Below, piece by piece: positions 28,975 through 38,002 of a DNA stretch of 64,000 bases. The notes beneath the pieces are model-generated. The model saw nothing but the letters and a program-made list of their open reading frames with translations, did not search any database and was not told where the DNA came from. This DNA comes from Saccharomonospora glauca K62 (lineage in GTDB: Bacteria > Actinomycetota > Actinomycetes > Mycobacteriales > Pseudonocardiaceae), in the NCBI RefSeq assembly GCF_000243395.2, contig NZ_CM001484.1, forward strand, positions 3,342,524-3,406,523. The letters run 5' to 3'. The position numbers and the translations under genes are program-made. Every line of letters starts with the position of its first letter. Position 1 is the stretch's first letter.

Positions 28975-28980
28975 TATGTT
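28975..28980 (+). promoter_or_regulatory. -10 box TATGTT for leaderless manA
   Basis: TATGTT ends 8 nt before the ATG at 28989, with no ribosome-binding site. Confidence 0.5.
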
Positions 28981-28988
28981 CTCCGGCC

Positions 28989-30035
28989 ATGAGTGCACCG
29001 CTCGCGCCGATCCGGCTTCCCGCGAACCAACCCACCCAGTTCTACCGGGGAGGCGCGGCCATCGCCGCGCTCCGCTCGGCGTCGTCGGGCGACACCACGG
29101 ACCTCGCCCGCGAGTTCGGCCCGGAGGACTGGGTGGCGTCCACGACCACGTTGTTCGGCCGCGACACCGAGGGCCTCACCCGGCTGCCCGACGGGCGGTG
29201 GCTGCGCGACGCGGTGGAGGCCGACCCGGTCGGCTGGCTGGGCCGCGACCACGTCGAGGCGTTCGGCTCCTCCACCGCCCTGTTGGTGAAGCTGCTCGAC
29301 GCCGGTCAACGGCTGCCCGTCCACTTCCACCCCGACGACGAGTTCGCCCGTCGACACTTCGACTCGCACTTCGGCAAGACGGAGGCGTGGATCGTCGTGG
29401 GAACGCAAGGTCCCTCCCCCACCGTGTACGCGGGCTTCCGCGAAGCACTCGACCCACGCACCGTCGCAGACTGGGTGGCCGACCAGGACGCGCCGTCCAT
29501 GCTGAACGCGTTGAACGCGGTCCCGGTCGAACCCGGCGACACCGTCCACGTCCCGGCGGGGCTGCCGCACGCGATCGGCGAGGGGGTGTTCGTCGTCGAA
29601 CTCCAGCAGCCCACCGACTTCTCGCTGACGCTGGAGTGGCGCGACTTCCTCGGTGACGAGGCGAAGGGCCATCTCGGACTCGGCTTCGACACGGCCCTGA
29701 AGGCGCTCGACACCTCCGCGTGGGACGAGCAGCGCCTGGCGGGCCTCATCCGCCGCACCGCGACCGTGGACACCGCCGTGGTCGACCTGCTCGTCCCCGG
29801 TTCGCGCCCGTTCTTCCGGGCCGACCGGCTACGGCCGACGACCCCGCTCGCCCTCGACCCGTCGTTCACCGTCCTCGTCGTGAGCGGAGGTCACGGCCGG
29901 TTGAAGACCGCACGCGGGGACAGCTACGACGTGTCCACGGGCGACACCTGGGTGGTGCCCCACGCGGCGGGCGAACTCGAACTCGACGGCGACGTGACCG
30001 TCATCCGCTGCCGTCCGCCCGCCGTGCGGGGCTGA
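28989..30035 (+). CDS. Mannose-6-phosphate isomerase-like cupin (class I)
   Basis: A 348-residue type I phosphomannose isomerase-like protein. The zinc-site cupin motif is PVHFHPDDEFARRHFDSHFGKTEAW, with a further ligand His in HVPAGLPHAIGEGVFVVELQQPTDF. A second, C-terminal cupin-like domain follows (FTVLVVSGGHGRL). It interconverts mannose-6-phosphate and fructose-6-phosphate if a true ManA, supplying GDP-mannose for envelope glycans. The sequence is more compact than classical ManA, so another ketose/aldose substrate is possible. It is monocistronic, with a hairpin at the stop codon. Confidence 0.8.
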   Translation: MSAPLAPIRLPANQPTQFYRGGAAIAALRSASSGDTTDLAREFGPEDWVASTTTLFGRDTEGLTRLPDGRWLRDAVEADPVGWLGRDHVEAFGSSTALLVKLLDAGQRLPVHFHPDDEFARRHFDSHFGKTEAWIVVGTQGPSPTVYAGFREALDPRTVADWVADQDAPSMLNALNAVPVEPGDTVHVPAGLPHAIGEGVFVVELQQPTDFSLTLEWRDFLGDEAKGHLGLGFDTALKALDTSAWDEQRLAGLIRRTATVDTAVVDLLVPGSRPFFRADRLRPTTPLALDPSFTVLVVSGGHGRLKTARGDSYDVSTGDTWVVPHAAGELELDGDVTVIRCRPPAVRG

Positions 30036-30060
30036 CCCCGGCCTCACGCCCGGCCGGGTC
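30034..30060 (+). terminator. Hairpin after the isomerase gene
   Basis: GACCCCGGCC (30034-30043) pairs with GGCCGGGTC (30052-30060) with one bulged C, directly at the stop codon. Confidence 0.5.
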
Positions 30061-30405
30061 ATCAGGGAACCGTGTGACGGCCTCCCGCGCCACCGCGGGG
30101 ACCACCGCCCGGCGAACCCCGGCCACCCCCAGTGCGGCCAGTGCGGTGAGGTCCGGCCCGTCCGGCAACAGGGTCACGTTCCCCAAGCGCCGGGGCGAGT
30201 TCTGTGGTGATCGTGCGGATCCTCCCGCATTCCGCACGTGGCTGGGACAGGCCATGTCGGCGCCCGCCGCGAGGTGACGCCGTGCGCGGCGAGCACCTCG
30301 GCACCAGCGCGCGTTCGTCCACGGCGCCCTCACCGCTTCCGGGGAAGGAGCCGATCCGCGCGTCGATCACCAGCCGGTCTGCCCGAGCGACGCCGGCAAC
30401 TCCAC
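30058..30405 (-). pseudogene. Relic of an isocitrate lyase/PEP mutase-family gene
   Basis: The minus strand first reads AGVARADRLVIDARIGSF (in the frame of 30370) and then, after a frameshift near 30300, RARRHLAAGADMACPSHV and LPDGPDLTALAALGVAGV in another frame. These match in order the family pattern LVINART, RARxYxAAGAD and NVLLLPDGPDLAALAALGV of PEP mutase-like proteins. The N-terminal half of such a protein is missing. So the 445-bp gap 30036-30479 holds the C-terminal half of a decayed gene. Confidence 0.65.
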
Positions 30406-30479
30406 CTCGTGGCGGGCACCCGCGCGGTGGTCGGCATCCCCCGCGGGCAACACCGGAGGCCCGCCGGGACGGGTGGCGG

Positions 30480-30938
30480 TCAGGTCCGGGGCAGGGGCTT
30501 ACGGCTGGTCACCCCGAGGCGGTTGAAGGCGTTGATCACCGCGGCGGCCCACGCCACCGCCGTGTACTGCTCCTCGGTGAACACCTCCAGCGCCTGCCGG
30601 TACACGTCGTCCGGGACGTCCCGTGTGGAGGGCAGAGTCGTCATCGCCTCGGTGAGTGCCAGCGCGGCACGTTCGGCGTCGGTGTAGAGGTCGGTCTCCC
30701 GCCAGGCGTCGAGCAGATAGATCCGCCGCTCGTCCTCCCCCAGCTTGCGAGCCTCGCGAGCGTGCATGTCCAGGCAGAACGCGCAGCCGTTGAGCTGGGA
30801 AGCCCGGATCTTGACCAGTTCGATCAGCCGTGGGTCCAGACCCGCGTCGGCGGCCGCCTTCTCGACCGTGGTGTGCAGGGCGAGGATGTCCCGATATGCC
30901 TGGGGCAGTGCGTTGGCGAGCTGAATGCGTTGACTCAC
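30480..30938 (-). CDS. AhpD-like carboxymuconolactone decarboxylase family protein
   Basis: A 152-residue protein of the CMD/AhpD fold. The motif ELVKIRASQLNGCAFCLDMHAREARKLGED contains the CxxC and His of the AhpD peroxidase/disulfide-reductase active site. The C-terminal helix EEQYTAVAWAAAVINAFNRLGV is typical. GTG at 30938 was chosen because it gives the usual MSQRIQLANALP start; the longer frame crosses the divergent promoter. It is divergent from a MocR gene, a pairing often seen in actinobacteria, so MocR probably controls it. Confidence 0.87.
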   Translation of the reverse strand: MSQRIQLANALPQAYRDILALHTTVEKAAADAGLDPRLIELVKIRASQLNGCAFCLDMHAREARKLGEDERRIYLLDAWRETDLYTDAERAALALTEAMTTLPSTRDVPDDVYRQALEVFTEEQYTAVAWAAAVINAFNRLGVTSRKPLPRT

Positions 30939-30961
30939 ACCAACGAACCTAGCGAGCAAGC

Positions 30962-30979
30962 GGACCACAGGTATGGTCC
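30962..30979. promoter_or_regulatory. MocR operator over the divergent promoter
   Basis: Inverted repeat GGACCA (30962-30967) and TGGTCC (30974-30979). The right arm overlaps a TATGGT -10 box (30972-30977) that lies 8 nt before the GTG of the mocR gene. MocR proteins commonly bind paired TGGTCC-like sites in divergent regions. Confidence 0.6.
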
Positions 30980-30985
30980 AGTTTC

Positions 30986-32401
30986 GTGGCGAAATCGTGG
31001 TCCACTTCAGTTGACGACCTTCATCTCGACTGGGACCCGACCAGCGGCCGGGCGGGGCTCGCCGACGCCCTCCGACGTGCGATCCGGTCCGGCAGACTCC
31101 CTCGCGGCACGGCGTTGCCTTCCACGAGGGCACTCGCGGCCGACCTCGGGATCGCCAGAGGCACGGTCACCAGGGTCTACACCGATCTCGCCGACGAGGG
31201 CTACGTCCGCACCCGGCAAGGAGCCCCCACGGTGGTCACGGCGGGGGAAGGAGCCGACAGCACTCCCCCGGTGGCCCCACCGCCGGTCGAGCGACCACGG
31301 TGGAGCCTGTTCCCCGGACGCCCCGACCTCTCGGCGTTTCCCCGGAACGCGTGGGCGTCCGCGACCCGCAAGGTCCCGGCCCGCTCCCCCGTCTCGGCGT
31401 TCGACCTGCCCGATCCCCTCGGCGTCCCCGAGCTGCGGGAGGCGTTGGCCCACCACCTGAGCCGCACCCGCGGCGTGGTGGCCGACCCCGACCGGATCGT
31501 CGTCTGCGCCGGGTACTCGCACGGCCTGTCGCTGCTCACCACCGCACTGCGCGCGCAGGGGCTGCCTCGGCTAGCGTTCGAGAACCCGTCGTTGTGGGTG
31601 CATCGCGACATCGCCACCGCGGCGGGCCTCGCCGTCACCGGGGTGAACGTCGACGACGACGGCCTTCGAGTGTCGGACCTCACCGACCCGGCCGTGGTCG
31701 TCACCCCCGCCCACCAGTACCCGACGGGAGTGACACTGGCACCGCACCGCCGCACCGAACTCGCGCGAGCGGCCCAGCAGGGGCTCCTCGTGATCGAGGA
31801 CGACTACGACGGGGAGTTCCGTTTCGACCGCGCACCCGTCGGCGCGGTGCAGGCTCTCGCTCCCGAACGCATCGTGTACGCGGGCACGACCAGCAAGACC
31901 CTCGCCCCCGGACTGCGGCTGGGGTGGCTCGTACTGCCCCGCTTCCTCGTCCACCAGGTGCGGTCGGTGCTGGAGACCGGAACCAGGGGAGTGGTCGGCG
32001 TGCTGGAGCAACTCGTGTTCGCCGAACTGCTGAACTCGGGTGCCTACGGCAGGCACCTCCGCCGGTCCCGGACGAAGTACCGGCACCGGCGGGACCGGAT
32101 CGTGGCGGCCCTGCCCGAGGGCCTCACGCCCCGTGGCATCTCGGCCGGCCCGCACGTTCTCGTGCCGCTCCCCGAGGACGGCCCCGGCGAGGCCGACGTG
32201 CTGCGTGCGGCCCGCCGCAACTCCCTCGAACTGCTCCCGCTGGGACCGCACTGGATCACACGGGCCGGGCAAACCCCGCTCCGGGGCGTGGTCGTGGGAT
32301 ACGCCGCCCCGTCCGACCACGCCTTCGAACCCACCGTGCGAGCGCTCACTCGCACCTTCGCGGACGCGAGTGAGCGCTCCGGCCGTCCGATCAGACCTTG
32401 A
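30986..32401 (+). CDS. MocR-type GntR/aminotransferase regulator
   Basis: A 471-residue fusion of a GntR winged helix (about residues 18-80, [31 protein letters not shown]) with a fold-type I aminotransferase-like domain. The PLP region includes [26 protein letters not shown] and the lysine site [16 protein letters not shown]. Such proteins sense PLP or a PLP adduct. It is divergent from the AhpD-like gene across an operator-like repeat. Its last 11 bp overlap the convergent thiolase gene, and a strong hairpin lies within its final codons. Confidence 0.9.
   Translation: MAKSWSTSVDDLHLDWDPTSGRAGLADALRRAIRSGRLPRGTALPSTRALAADLGIARGTVTRVYTDLADEGYVRTRQGAPTVVTAGEGADSTPPVAPPPVERPRWSLFPGRPDLSAFPRNAWASATRKVPARSPVSAFDLPDPLGVPELREALAHHLSRTRGVVADPDRIVVCAGYSHGLSLLTTALRAQGLPRLAFENPSLWVHRDIATAAGLAVTGVNVDDDGLRVSDLTDPAVVVTPAHQYPTGVTLAPHRRTELARAAQQGLLVIEDDYDGEFRFDRAPVGAVQALAPERIVYAGTTSKTLAPGLRLGWLVLPRFLVHQVRSVLETGTRGVVGVLEQLVFAELLNSGAYGRHLRRSRTKYRHRRDRIVAALPEGLTPRGISAGPHVLVPLPEDGPGEADVLRAARRNSLELLPLGPHWITRAGQTPLRGVVVGYAAPSDHAFEPTVRALTRTFADASERSGRPIRP
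32340..32379. terminator. Terminator hairpin inside the 3' end of the mocR gene
   Basis: A perfect 14-bp stem, GAGCGCTCACTCGC (32340-32353) and GCGAGTGAGCGCTC (32366-32379), with a 12-nt loop. It starts 12 bp beyond the thiolase stop codon, so it probably ends that transcript while encoding the [14 protein letters not shown] tail of MocR on the other strand. Confidence 0.7.
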
Positions 32402-33569
32402 GCAGCAGCGCGTCGCCCTGGCCGCCGCCACCGCACAGCGCGGCCGCGCCGAGCCCGCCGCCCCGACGCCGCAGCTCGTGGACCAGGTGCACGACCAACC
32501 GGGCCCCGGAAGCCCCGATGGGGTGGCCGAGCGCGATGGCGCCGCCGTTGACGTTGACCTTCTCCTCGTCGAGGCCCAGCTTGCGGGCCGAGACCAGGCT
32601 CACCGCCGCGAACGCCTCGTTGATCTCCACCAGGTCGAGCGCGTCGACGTCCAGCTTCGCCTTGGCGAGCGCCGCCTTGATGGCGTTGGAGGGCTGCTCG
32701 TGGAGGCTGGCGTCGGGACCCGCCACGACACCGTGCGCGCCGATCTCGGCCAGCGGCGTGATACCGAGTTCCTCCGCCTTGGCCCGGCTCGCCACGACGA
32801 CCGCGGCGGCACCGTCGGAGATCTGCGACGACGACCCCGCCGTGATGGTGCCGTCGGCGGCGAAGGCGGGCCGCAGCCGCGCCAGCCCCTCGACGGTCGT
32901 GTCGGCACGCACACCCTCGTCCGCGGAGAACACCACCGGGTCGCCCTTGCGCTGAGGGATCTCGACGGGAACGATCTCGTCGTCGAACACCCCGTTGGCG
33001 GCGGCCTTGGCGGCCCGCTGGTGCGAGCGCGCGGAGAAGGCGTCCTGCTCCTCGCGGGTCAGGCCGTAGCGGGCGTTGTACCGCTCGGTGGACTCACCCA
33101 TCGCCACCTGGTCGAACGCGCAGAACAGGCCGTCGTGGGCCATGTGGTCCACCAGCGTGGTGTTGCCGTACTTGACCCCGGTGCGGGACTTCGGCAGCAG
33201 GTGCGGCGCCTGCGACATGGACTCCTGACCACCCGCGACCACGAGGTCGAACTCGCCCGCGCGGATCAGCTGGTCGGCCAGCGCGATGGCGTCGAGGCCC
33301 GACAGACACACCTTGTTGATGGTCAGCGCGGGAACCTCCATGGGAATCCCCGCGGCCACGGCGGCCTGACGCGCCGGAATCTGACCGGCACCGGCGGTGA
33401 GCACCTGACCCATGATCGTGTACTGCACGGCGTCGGCGGGAACACCGGCCCGCTCCAGGGCCGCCTTGATGGCGATACCACCCAACTGCGCACCGGAGAA
33501 GTCCTTCAACGAGCCGAGAAGCCGGCCGATGGGGGTACGGGCGGCACCCAGGATCACGGAACCGGACAC
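32391..33569 (-). CDS. Acetyl-CoA acetyltransferase (thiolase)
   Basis: Thiolase of 392 residues that condenses or cleaves acetyl/acyl-CoA. The nucleophile Cys88 is in [15 protein letters not shown], the His site in [13 protein letters not shown] and the second Cys in [17 protein letters not shown] at 33569 is preferred over the ATG at 33590 because AGGAGG lies six bases before it and the protein then has the usual length. It is divergent from methylmalonyl-CoA epimerase. A biosynthetic (AtoB/PhaA-like) or FadA-like role is possible. Confidence 0.92.
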   Translation of the reverse strand: MSGSVILGAARTPIGRLLGSLKDFSGAQLGGIAIKAALERAGVPADAVQYTIMGQVLTAGAGQIPARQAAVAAGIPMEVPALTINKVCLSGLDAIALADQLIRAGEFDLVVAGGQESMSQAPHLLPKSRTGVKYGNTTLVDHMAHDGLFCAFDQVAMGESTERYNARYGLTREEQDAFSARSHQRAAKAAANGVFDDEIVPVEIPQRKGDPVVFSADEGVRADTTVEGLARLRPAFAADGTITAGSSSQISDGAAAVVVASRAKAEELGITPLAEIGAHGVVAGPDASLHEQPSNAIKAALAKAKLDVDALDLVEINEAFAAVSLVSARKLGLDEEKVNVNGGAIALGHPIGASGARLVVHLVHELRRRGGGLGAAALCGGGGQGDALLLKV

Positions 33570-33705
33570 AACATGCCTCCTGCGAGTCATCGACGTCGAC
33601 GCTGCACAGCGCATCAGCGTTGAATCGACGATACCGCCTCCGGCACCGCCCACGGTCGATCGCGATCGACATCACTGCCGTACGGCCACACCGGCTCGCG
33701 CGGTT

Positions 33706-33711
33706 TATCCT
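33706..33711 (+). promoter_or_regulatory. -10 box TATCCT for leaderless methylmalonyl-CoA epimerase
   Basis: TATCCT ends 7 nt before the ATG at 33719 with no ribosome-binding site in between. Confidence 0.5.
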
Positions 33712-33718
33712 CCGGACC

Positions 33719-34183
33719 ATGAGCAAGGCCCTGCAGCCGCTGTCGTCCTTCGTCACCGCTGTCGACCACGTCGGCATCGCCGTGCGCGAGCTCGACGCCG
33801 CCATCGCGTTCCACACGGAGCACTTCGGGCTCGAGGTCACCCACGTTGAGGTGAACGAGGACCAAGGCGTCCGCGAGGCAATGCTGCGCGCCCCCGGTGA
33901 CACCACGGGCGCGGCCGTGCAACTGCTGGCTCCGGCCGACAACGACTCCACCATCGCCAAGTTCCTCGACCGCAACGGCCCAGGTCTGCAACAGCTCGCC
34001 TACCGCGTCACCGACGTGGAGGCCGCCGCCGAGGCACTGCGATCGGCGGGCCTTCGCGTGCTGTACCCGCGGGCCCGTCGCGGCACCGCCGGAAGCAAGG
34101 TCAACTTCGTGCACCCGAAGGACGCGGGCGGCGTTCTGGTGGAGCTCGTCGAGCCCGCCGCGACGAACACCGACACGCACTGA
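33719..34183 (+). CDS. mce: Methylmalonyl-CoA epimerase
   Basis: VOC-fold enzyme of 154 residues that interconverts (2S)- and (2R)-methylmalonyl-CoA on the route from propionyl-CoA to succinyl-CoA. Family motifs are VDHVGIAVRELDAAIAFH, GPGLQQLAYRVTDVEAAAEAL and GSKVNFVHPKDAGGVLVELVE, supplying the His and Glu metal ligands. It is divergent from thiolase; co-regulation in odd-chain or branched fatty-acid use is plausible. A small hairpin follows. Confidence 0.92.
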   Translation: MSKALQPLSSFVTAVDHVGIAVRELDAAIAFHTEHFGLEVTHVEVNEDQGVREAMLRAPGDTTGAAVQLLAPADNDSTIAKFLDRNGPGLQQLAYRVTDVEAAAEALRSAGLRVLYPRARRGTAGSKVNFVHPKDAGGVLVELVEPAATNTDTH

Positions 34184-34209
34184 CGAACGAGCTTGCGCGC
34201 CCCGTTCGT
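34183..34209 (+). terminator. Small hairpin after mce
   Basis: ACGAACG (34183-34189) pairs with CGTTCGT (34203-34209) across a 13-nt loop at the stop codon. Confidence 0.4.
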
Positions 34210-34352
34210 GCCGACGGCGCGGAGGACGACCGGTGCGTTTTCGCTCCGGAACGAACCGTTTGGGCGGTCCGCTTTCCCGAACCACTCCGTCCTCTCGCTC
34301 CATCGGACTCTCCGAAGCGTGCTCGCCGAGCACGCCCGCTAGGGTGGAGACC

Positions 34353-35489
34353 ATGAGCCTTGGCGAGGAACGGGAGCTCGTGCCACTGGGAGCCGGTTTC
34401 GACTTCGAGAAGCGCGGTTACAACCGCGCGCAGGTCGACGAGCACTTGGAACGGCTCGACGCCGACATCAAGATGCTCATGTCCGACCGCGACGCGGCCA
34501 TCTCTCAGGCGGACGACCTGGCGAGGCAGCTGGAGTCCGCTCGCATCGAGATCGACGACCTACGCGGACAGGTCGAGCGACTCGCCCAACCTCCCACGAC
34601 CATCGAGGGGTTGTCCGAACGACTCCAACGGATGTTGCGCCTCGCCCAGGAGGAGGCGAGCGACACCAAGGCCCGCGCCGAGGCCGAGGCGAGCCACATC
34701 AGGGCCAAGGCCGAGTCCGACGCGAGCGCCATGCGGGCTCGCTACGAGCAGTTGCTCACCGAACTGGCCGAGCGACGCAAGCAGATGGAGGCCGAGCACG
34801 CCAAGGTGCTCGAAGACGCCCGCGCCGAGGCCGCCCGCATCACCTCCGAGGCCGAGCAGGAACGCGACCGACTCGACCGTGAGGCGCAGCAGCGTCGCGC
34901 GCAGATCGAGGAGGACTTCGAGATCGCGATGTCCCAGCGGCGCACCGAGGCGATGCGCGTGCTGGCCGAGCAGGAGGCCGCCAGTAAGGCCGAGGCCGAA
35001 CGTCGCGTGCGGGAGGCCACCGAGGAAGCCGCGGCCATCCGGGCGCAGGTCGCCGACGAGCGCGCGAAGGCCGAGGCGGAGATCGAACGCAGGCGCCGCG
35101 AGTCCATCGAGGACGCCAACCGCCGCAAGCAGGACTCGATCAGCGAAGCCAACGCGCGGGTGGCCGAAGCCACCGACGAGGCCAAGCGTCGGGTCCGCGA
35201 GGCCACCGAGGAAGCCAACCGTCGCATCGCGGAGGCCACGGCCAGGGTCGAGGAACTGCGTACCCTGCGCGCCCGGATCGCCGAGCAGGTCAAGGCCGCC
35301 AGGGCGATGCTCGCCGAGGCGGAGTCGGCCCTCGGCGCCGCGGAGAGCCAGGGCTCCAACGGCCAGTCGGGCAACGGCAAGCAGACCGGGAACGGCGACA
35401 AGCGGACCAATGCCGTCCACAACGACGACGCGTCGGCCCCGACCGTCCGGGTCAAGGCGGTCACGGCACCAAAACCGACTCGCGAGTAG
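34353..35489 (+). CDS. DivIVA-like long coiled-coil protein
   Basis: A 378-residue protein. An N-terminal DivIVA-like membrane-binding segment (FDFEKRGYNRAQVDEHLERLDADIKML) is followed by a nearly continuous Ala/Glu/Arg-rich coiled coil from about residue 40 to 320 with heptad-like repeats such as REATEEAA and ANRRIAEATARV. The tail is Gly/Asn/Ser-rich and disordered. DivIVA relatives organise polar growth or septation in actinobacteria; this is a paralogue-type protein rather than Wag31 itself, since no dcw genes are near. A TAGGGT box and a GGAG both precede the ATG. Confidence 0.82.
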   Translation: MSLGEERELVPLGAGFDFEKRGYNRAQVDEHLERLDADIKMLMSDRDAAISQADDLARQLESARIEIDDLRGQVERLAQPPTTIEGLSERLQRMLRLAQEEASDTKARAEAEASHIRAKAESDASAMRARYEQLLTELAERRKQMEAEHAKVLEDARAEAARITSEAEQERDRLDREAQQRRAQIEEDFEIAMSQRRTEAMRVLAEQEAASKAEAERRVREATEEAAAIRAQVADERAKAEAEIERRRRESIEDANRRKQDSISEANARVAEATDEAKRRVREATEEANRRIAEATARVEELRTLRARIAEQVKAARAMLAEAESALGAAESQGSNGQSGNGKQTGNGDKRTNAVHNDDASAPTVRVKAVTAPKPTRE

Positions 35490-35564
35490 GTAATAGCTGC
35501 GTGGCGGTCATCAACCCGCTACTGTTCACCCTCCAGACCCGGTACGACCCCACTGGAGGACCGG

Positions 35565-36014
35565 ATGGCCGCTTACACCACCGTCGTCGTCGGTACCGAT
35601 GGCTCGGACTCGTCCCTGGCCGCCGTCGAGCGCGCGGCGAAGGTCGCAGCCGACTCCGCTGCCACCCTCGTCATAGCGTGCGCGTACTACCCGGCGGGCA
35701 AGGAACGGATTGACAAGGCCCAGGACGTACTCGGTGACGAGGCGTACCAAGTGGTCGGCTCCGCTCCCGCCGAGGAGACACTTCGCACCGCGCGGGAGCG
35801 GGCGATAGGAGCCGGAGCCACGTCCGTGAAGACCACGGCCGTGGTCGGCGACCCGGTGAGTTCCCTGCGCAAGGTCGTGAAGGACCACGACGCGGACCTG
35901 CTCGTGGTCGGCAATCGGGGACTCAACACCCTCGCGGGCCGCATCCTCGGTTCGGTGCCCTCCGAGGTGGCCCGCAAGTCGGGGGTGGACGTGCTCATCG
36001 TCCACACCACCTGA
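35565..36014 (+). CDS. Universal stress protein (UspA family)
   Basis: A 149-residue single Usp domain. It starts TTVVVGTDGSDSSLAAVERA and ends with the ATP-binding loop VVGNRGLNTLAGRILGSVPSEV, the G-2X-G-9X-G(S/T) pattern, so it is of the nucleotide-binding class. GGAGG precedes the ATG by eight bases. It stands alone between the coiled-coil gene and the convergent helicase gene. Confidence 0.93.
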   Translation: MAAYTTVVVGTDGSDSSLAAVERAAKVAADSAATLVIACAYYPAGKERIDKAQDVLGDEAYQVVGSAPAEETLRTARERAIGAGATSVKTTAVVGDPVSSLRKVVKDHDADLLVVGNRGLNTLAGRILGSVPSEVARKSGVDVLIVHTT

Positions 36015-36086
36015 GCGACCGGGCGGACGCGACGACCTTCACCGTGGCCACCGGCGAGCCACCCACGACGGCACCTGCCGCGAGGA

Positions 36087-37820
36087 CTATCGGGCGGCTC
36101 GCCGTTCGCGTCGCACGATGACCTTGCGGCCCTTGATGCTGCTGTCCCGCAGCGCCGTGATCACGTCGTCCGCGGCGGCGTCGGGCACGTCCACGAGCGA
36201 GAACTTATCGGCAATCTCGATGGCACCGACGTCCTTGCCCCGCAACCGCGACTCGCCCGCAATGGCACCGACGAGATCCTGCGGTCGCACTCCGGCCCTC
36301 CGGCCGAGGCTCACGAACAGTCGCGTCATCCCACCGTCGGGGCGTTTCCCGCGCCGGGTGTCCCTGGGGCCGCGGTCCTTGGGGCCGCGCCGCGCCCGGC
36401 CCTCGCCCCTCGGACGTAGTTCCACGTCCGGGATCTCGTTCTCGTCGGTGCCGCCCGCGGCCTCGTGGGCGAGTTTGACGGCCGCGAGTGCGATCTCCAC
36501 GACGTCGAACTCCTCGGTCAGCGGTTCCACCACCGCGCGGTAACCGTCGAGGTCCTCGGCCTTCACCAGCGCCTCGCGCAGCGCGGTACGGGTGAGTTCC
36601 AGCCGCCTGGCTCGCAGGTCGGCCACGGTGGGCAGCTTGCGCACCGGAATGGTGTGGCCCGTGACCCGCTCGATCGTCTTGATCATGCGATGTTCGCGCG
36701 GCTCCACGAGCGTGATCGCGCTGCCTTCCCGTCCGGCGCGTCCGACCCGCCCAATGCGATGCACGTAGACCTCGGGCGCGCTCGGCACGTCGTAGTTCAC
36801 GACGTGGGTGAGCTGGTCGATGTCGAGTCCACGCGCGGCGACGTCGGTGGCGACCACGAGATCGGCGGTCCCGGCGCGCAGCCGCCCGACCACGCGGTTG
36901 CGCTGGTTCTGATCCATGCCACCGTGCAGGGCCTCCGCGCGATACCCGCGACCGTTCATGGTCTCGGTGAGGCGGTCGACCTCCTCGCGGGTCCGGCAGA
37001 ACACGACCGTGGCCTCGGGAGCCTCGATGTCGAGAATCCGGCCGAGCGCCGCCGGCTTGTGGCCACGGGGCACGAGGTAGGCCGTCTGCGTGATCGAGGC
37101 GGAGTGGCCGTTCGTCGACTCGGCTCGCGACAGTTCGATGCGACGCGGTTCGCGCAGGTATCGCCGCACCATGCCCGCGATGCGCGGCGGCATGGTGGCC
37201 GAGAACAGCATCGTCTGCCGGTCGTCGGGGGTTCGGTCCAGGATCGCGTCGATGTCCTCGGCGAACCCCATGTCGAGCATCTCGTCGGCCTCGTCCAGGA
37301 CCACCATGCGCAGTTTCGACAAATCCAGCGAGCCACGCGATAGGTGGTCGAGCGCCCGGCCGGGCGTGGCCACGACCACGTCGACACCGGACTCCAGACT
37401 GCGGAGCTGCCTGCCCATCGGCTGCCCGCCGTACACGGGCACCACCCGGACACCGAGGTGATGGCCGTAGCGGTACATCGCCTCGCACACCTGCGCGGCG
37501 AGTTCCCGCGTGGGGACCAGCACCAGGGCACTCGGCTCGGTACCCCGGTCGAGATCGGCGATCCGGTGCAGGACCGGCAGCGAGAACGCCGCCGTCTTGC
37601 CGGTGCCGGTGGCGGCCTGCCCGACGACGTCGGCCCCCTCCAGCAACGGCGGGATCGCGGCCCGCTGGATGGGGGTCGGTTCCTCGTAACCGAGGTCCGA
37701 CAGGGCTTTCAGCAACTCCGGCCGTAGCCCCAGGTCGCCGAAGGCGACCGCCGTGCCGAGATCGGCCGTGTCAATGGCGCCCTCGGGGGCGTCGTGTGAT
37801 TCCGCCGTGATGGCGACCAT
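36087..37820 (-). CDS. deaD: DEAD-box RNA helicase (DeaD/CsdA type)
   Basis: ATP-dependent RNA helicase of 577 residues. In order: Q motif YEEPTPIQ, Walker A ATGTGKTAAF, PTRELA, LDEADEMLDMG, SAT, and the C-terminal domain ending HRIGRVGRAG. Residues from about 495 form a DbpA-type RNA-binding domain (LFVSLGRRAGVRPQDLVGAI) after an Arg/Gly-rich linker. The family acts in ribosome assembly and RNA decay, often at low temperature. The ATG has AGGAG upstream. A 110-bp leader and a 16-bp palindrome lie upstream. Confidence 0.94.
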   Translation of the reverse strand: MVAITAESHDAPEGAIDTADLGTAVAFGDLGLRPELLKALSDLGYEEPTPIQRAAIPPLLEGADVVGQAATGTGKTAAFSLPVLHRIADLDRGTEPSALVLVPTRELAAQVCEAMYRYGHHLGVRVVPVYGGQPMGRQLRSLESGVDVVVATPGRALDHLSRGSLDLSKLRMVVLDEADEMLDMGFAEDIDAILDRTPDDRQTMLFSATMPPRIAGMVRRYLREPRRIELSRAESTNGHSASITQTAYLVPRGHKPAALGRILDIEAPEATVVFCRTREEVDRLTETMNGRGYRAEALHGGMDQNQRNRVVGRLRAGTADLVVATDVAARGLDIDQLTHVVNYDVPSAPEVYVHRIGRVGRAGREGSAITLVEPREHRMIKTIERVTGHTIPVRKLPTVADLRARRLELTRTALREALVKAEDLDGYRAVVEPLTEEFDVVEIALAAVKLAHEAAGGTDENEIPDVELRPRGEGRARRGPKDRGPRDTRRGKRPDGGMTRLFVSLGRRAGVRPQDLVGAIAGESRLRGKDVGAIEIADKFSLVDVPDAAADDVITALRDSSIKGRKVIVRRERRAAR

Positions 37821-37914
37821 GGAAAGCTCCTGCTTCTGGGGGTTGGTCTTCTCGGTGACGCCACAGCCGTGGCACCACCCAGGCAGGGGCGGCGACCCAC
37901 GGTACTCTTCGAAC

Positions 37915-37930
37915 AGGTGATCGATCACCT
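37915..37930. promoter_or_regulatory. 16-bp perfect palindrome upstream of deaD
   Basis: AGGTGATCGATCACCT is fully symmetric and sits 95 bp before the deaD ATG, where an operator would lie. The binding protein is unknown. Confidence 0.5.
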
Positions 37931-38002
37931 CGGCGATGCTCGCTTCGCGCCATCACCACACGGGGACGACGTTCGCGGGGCACCGCGCATTCCCGTACGG
38001 GC

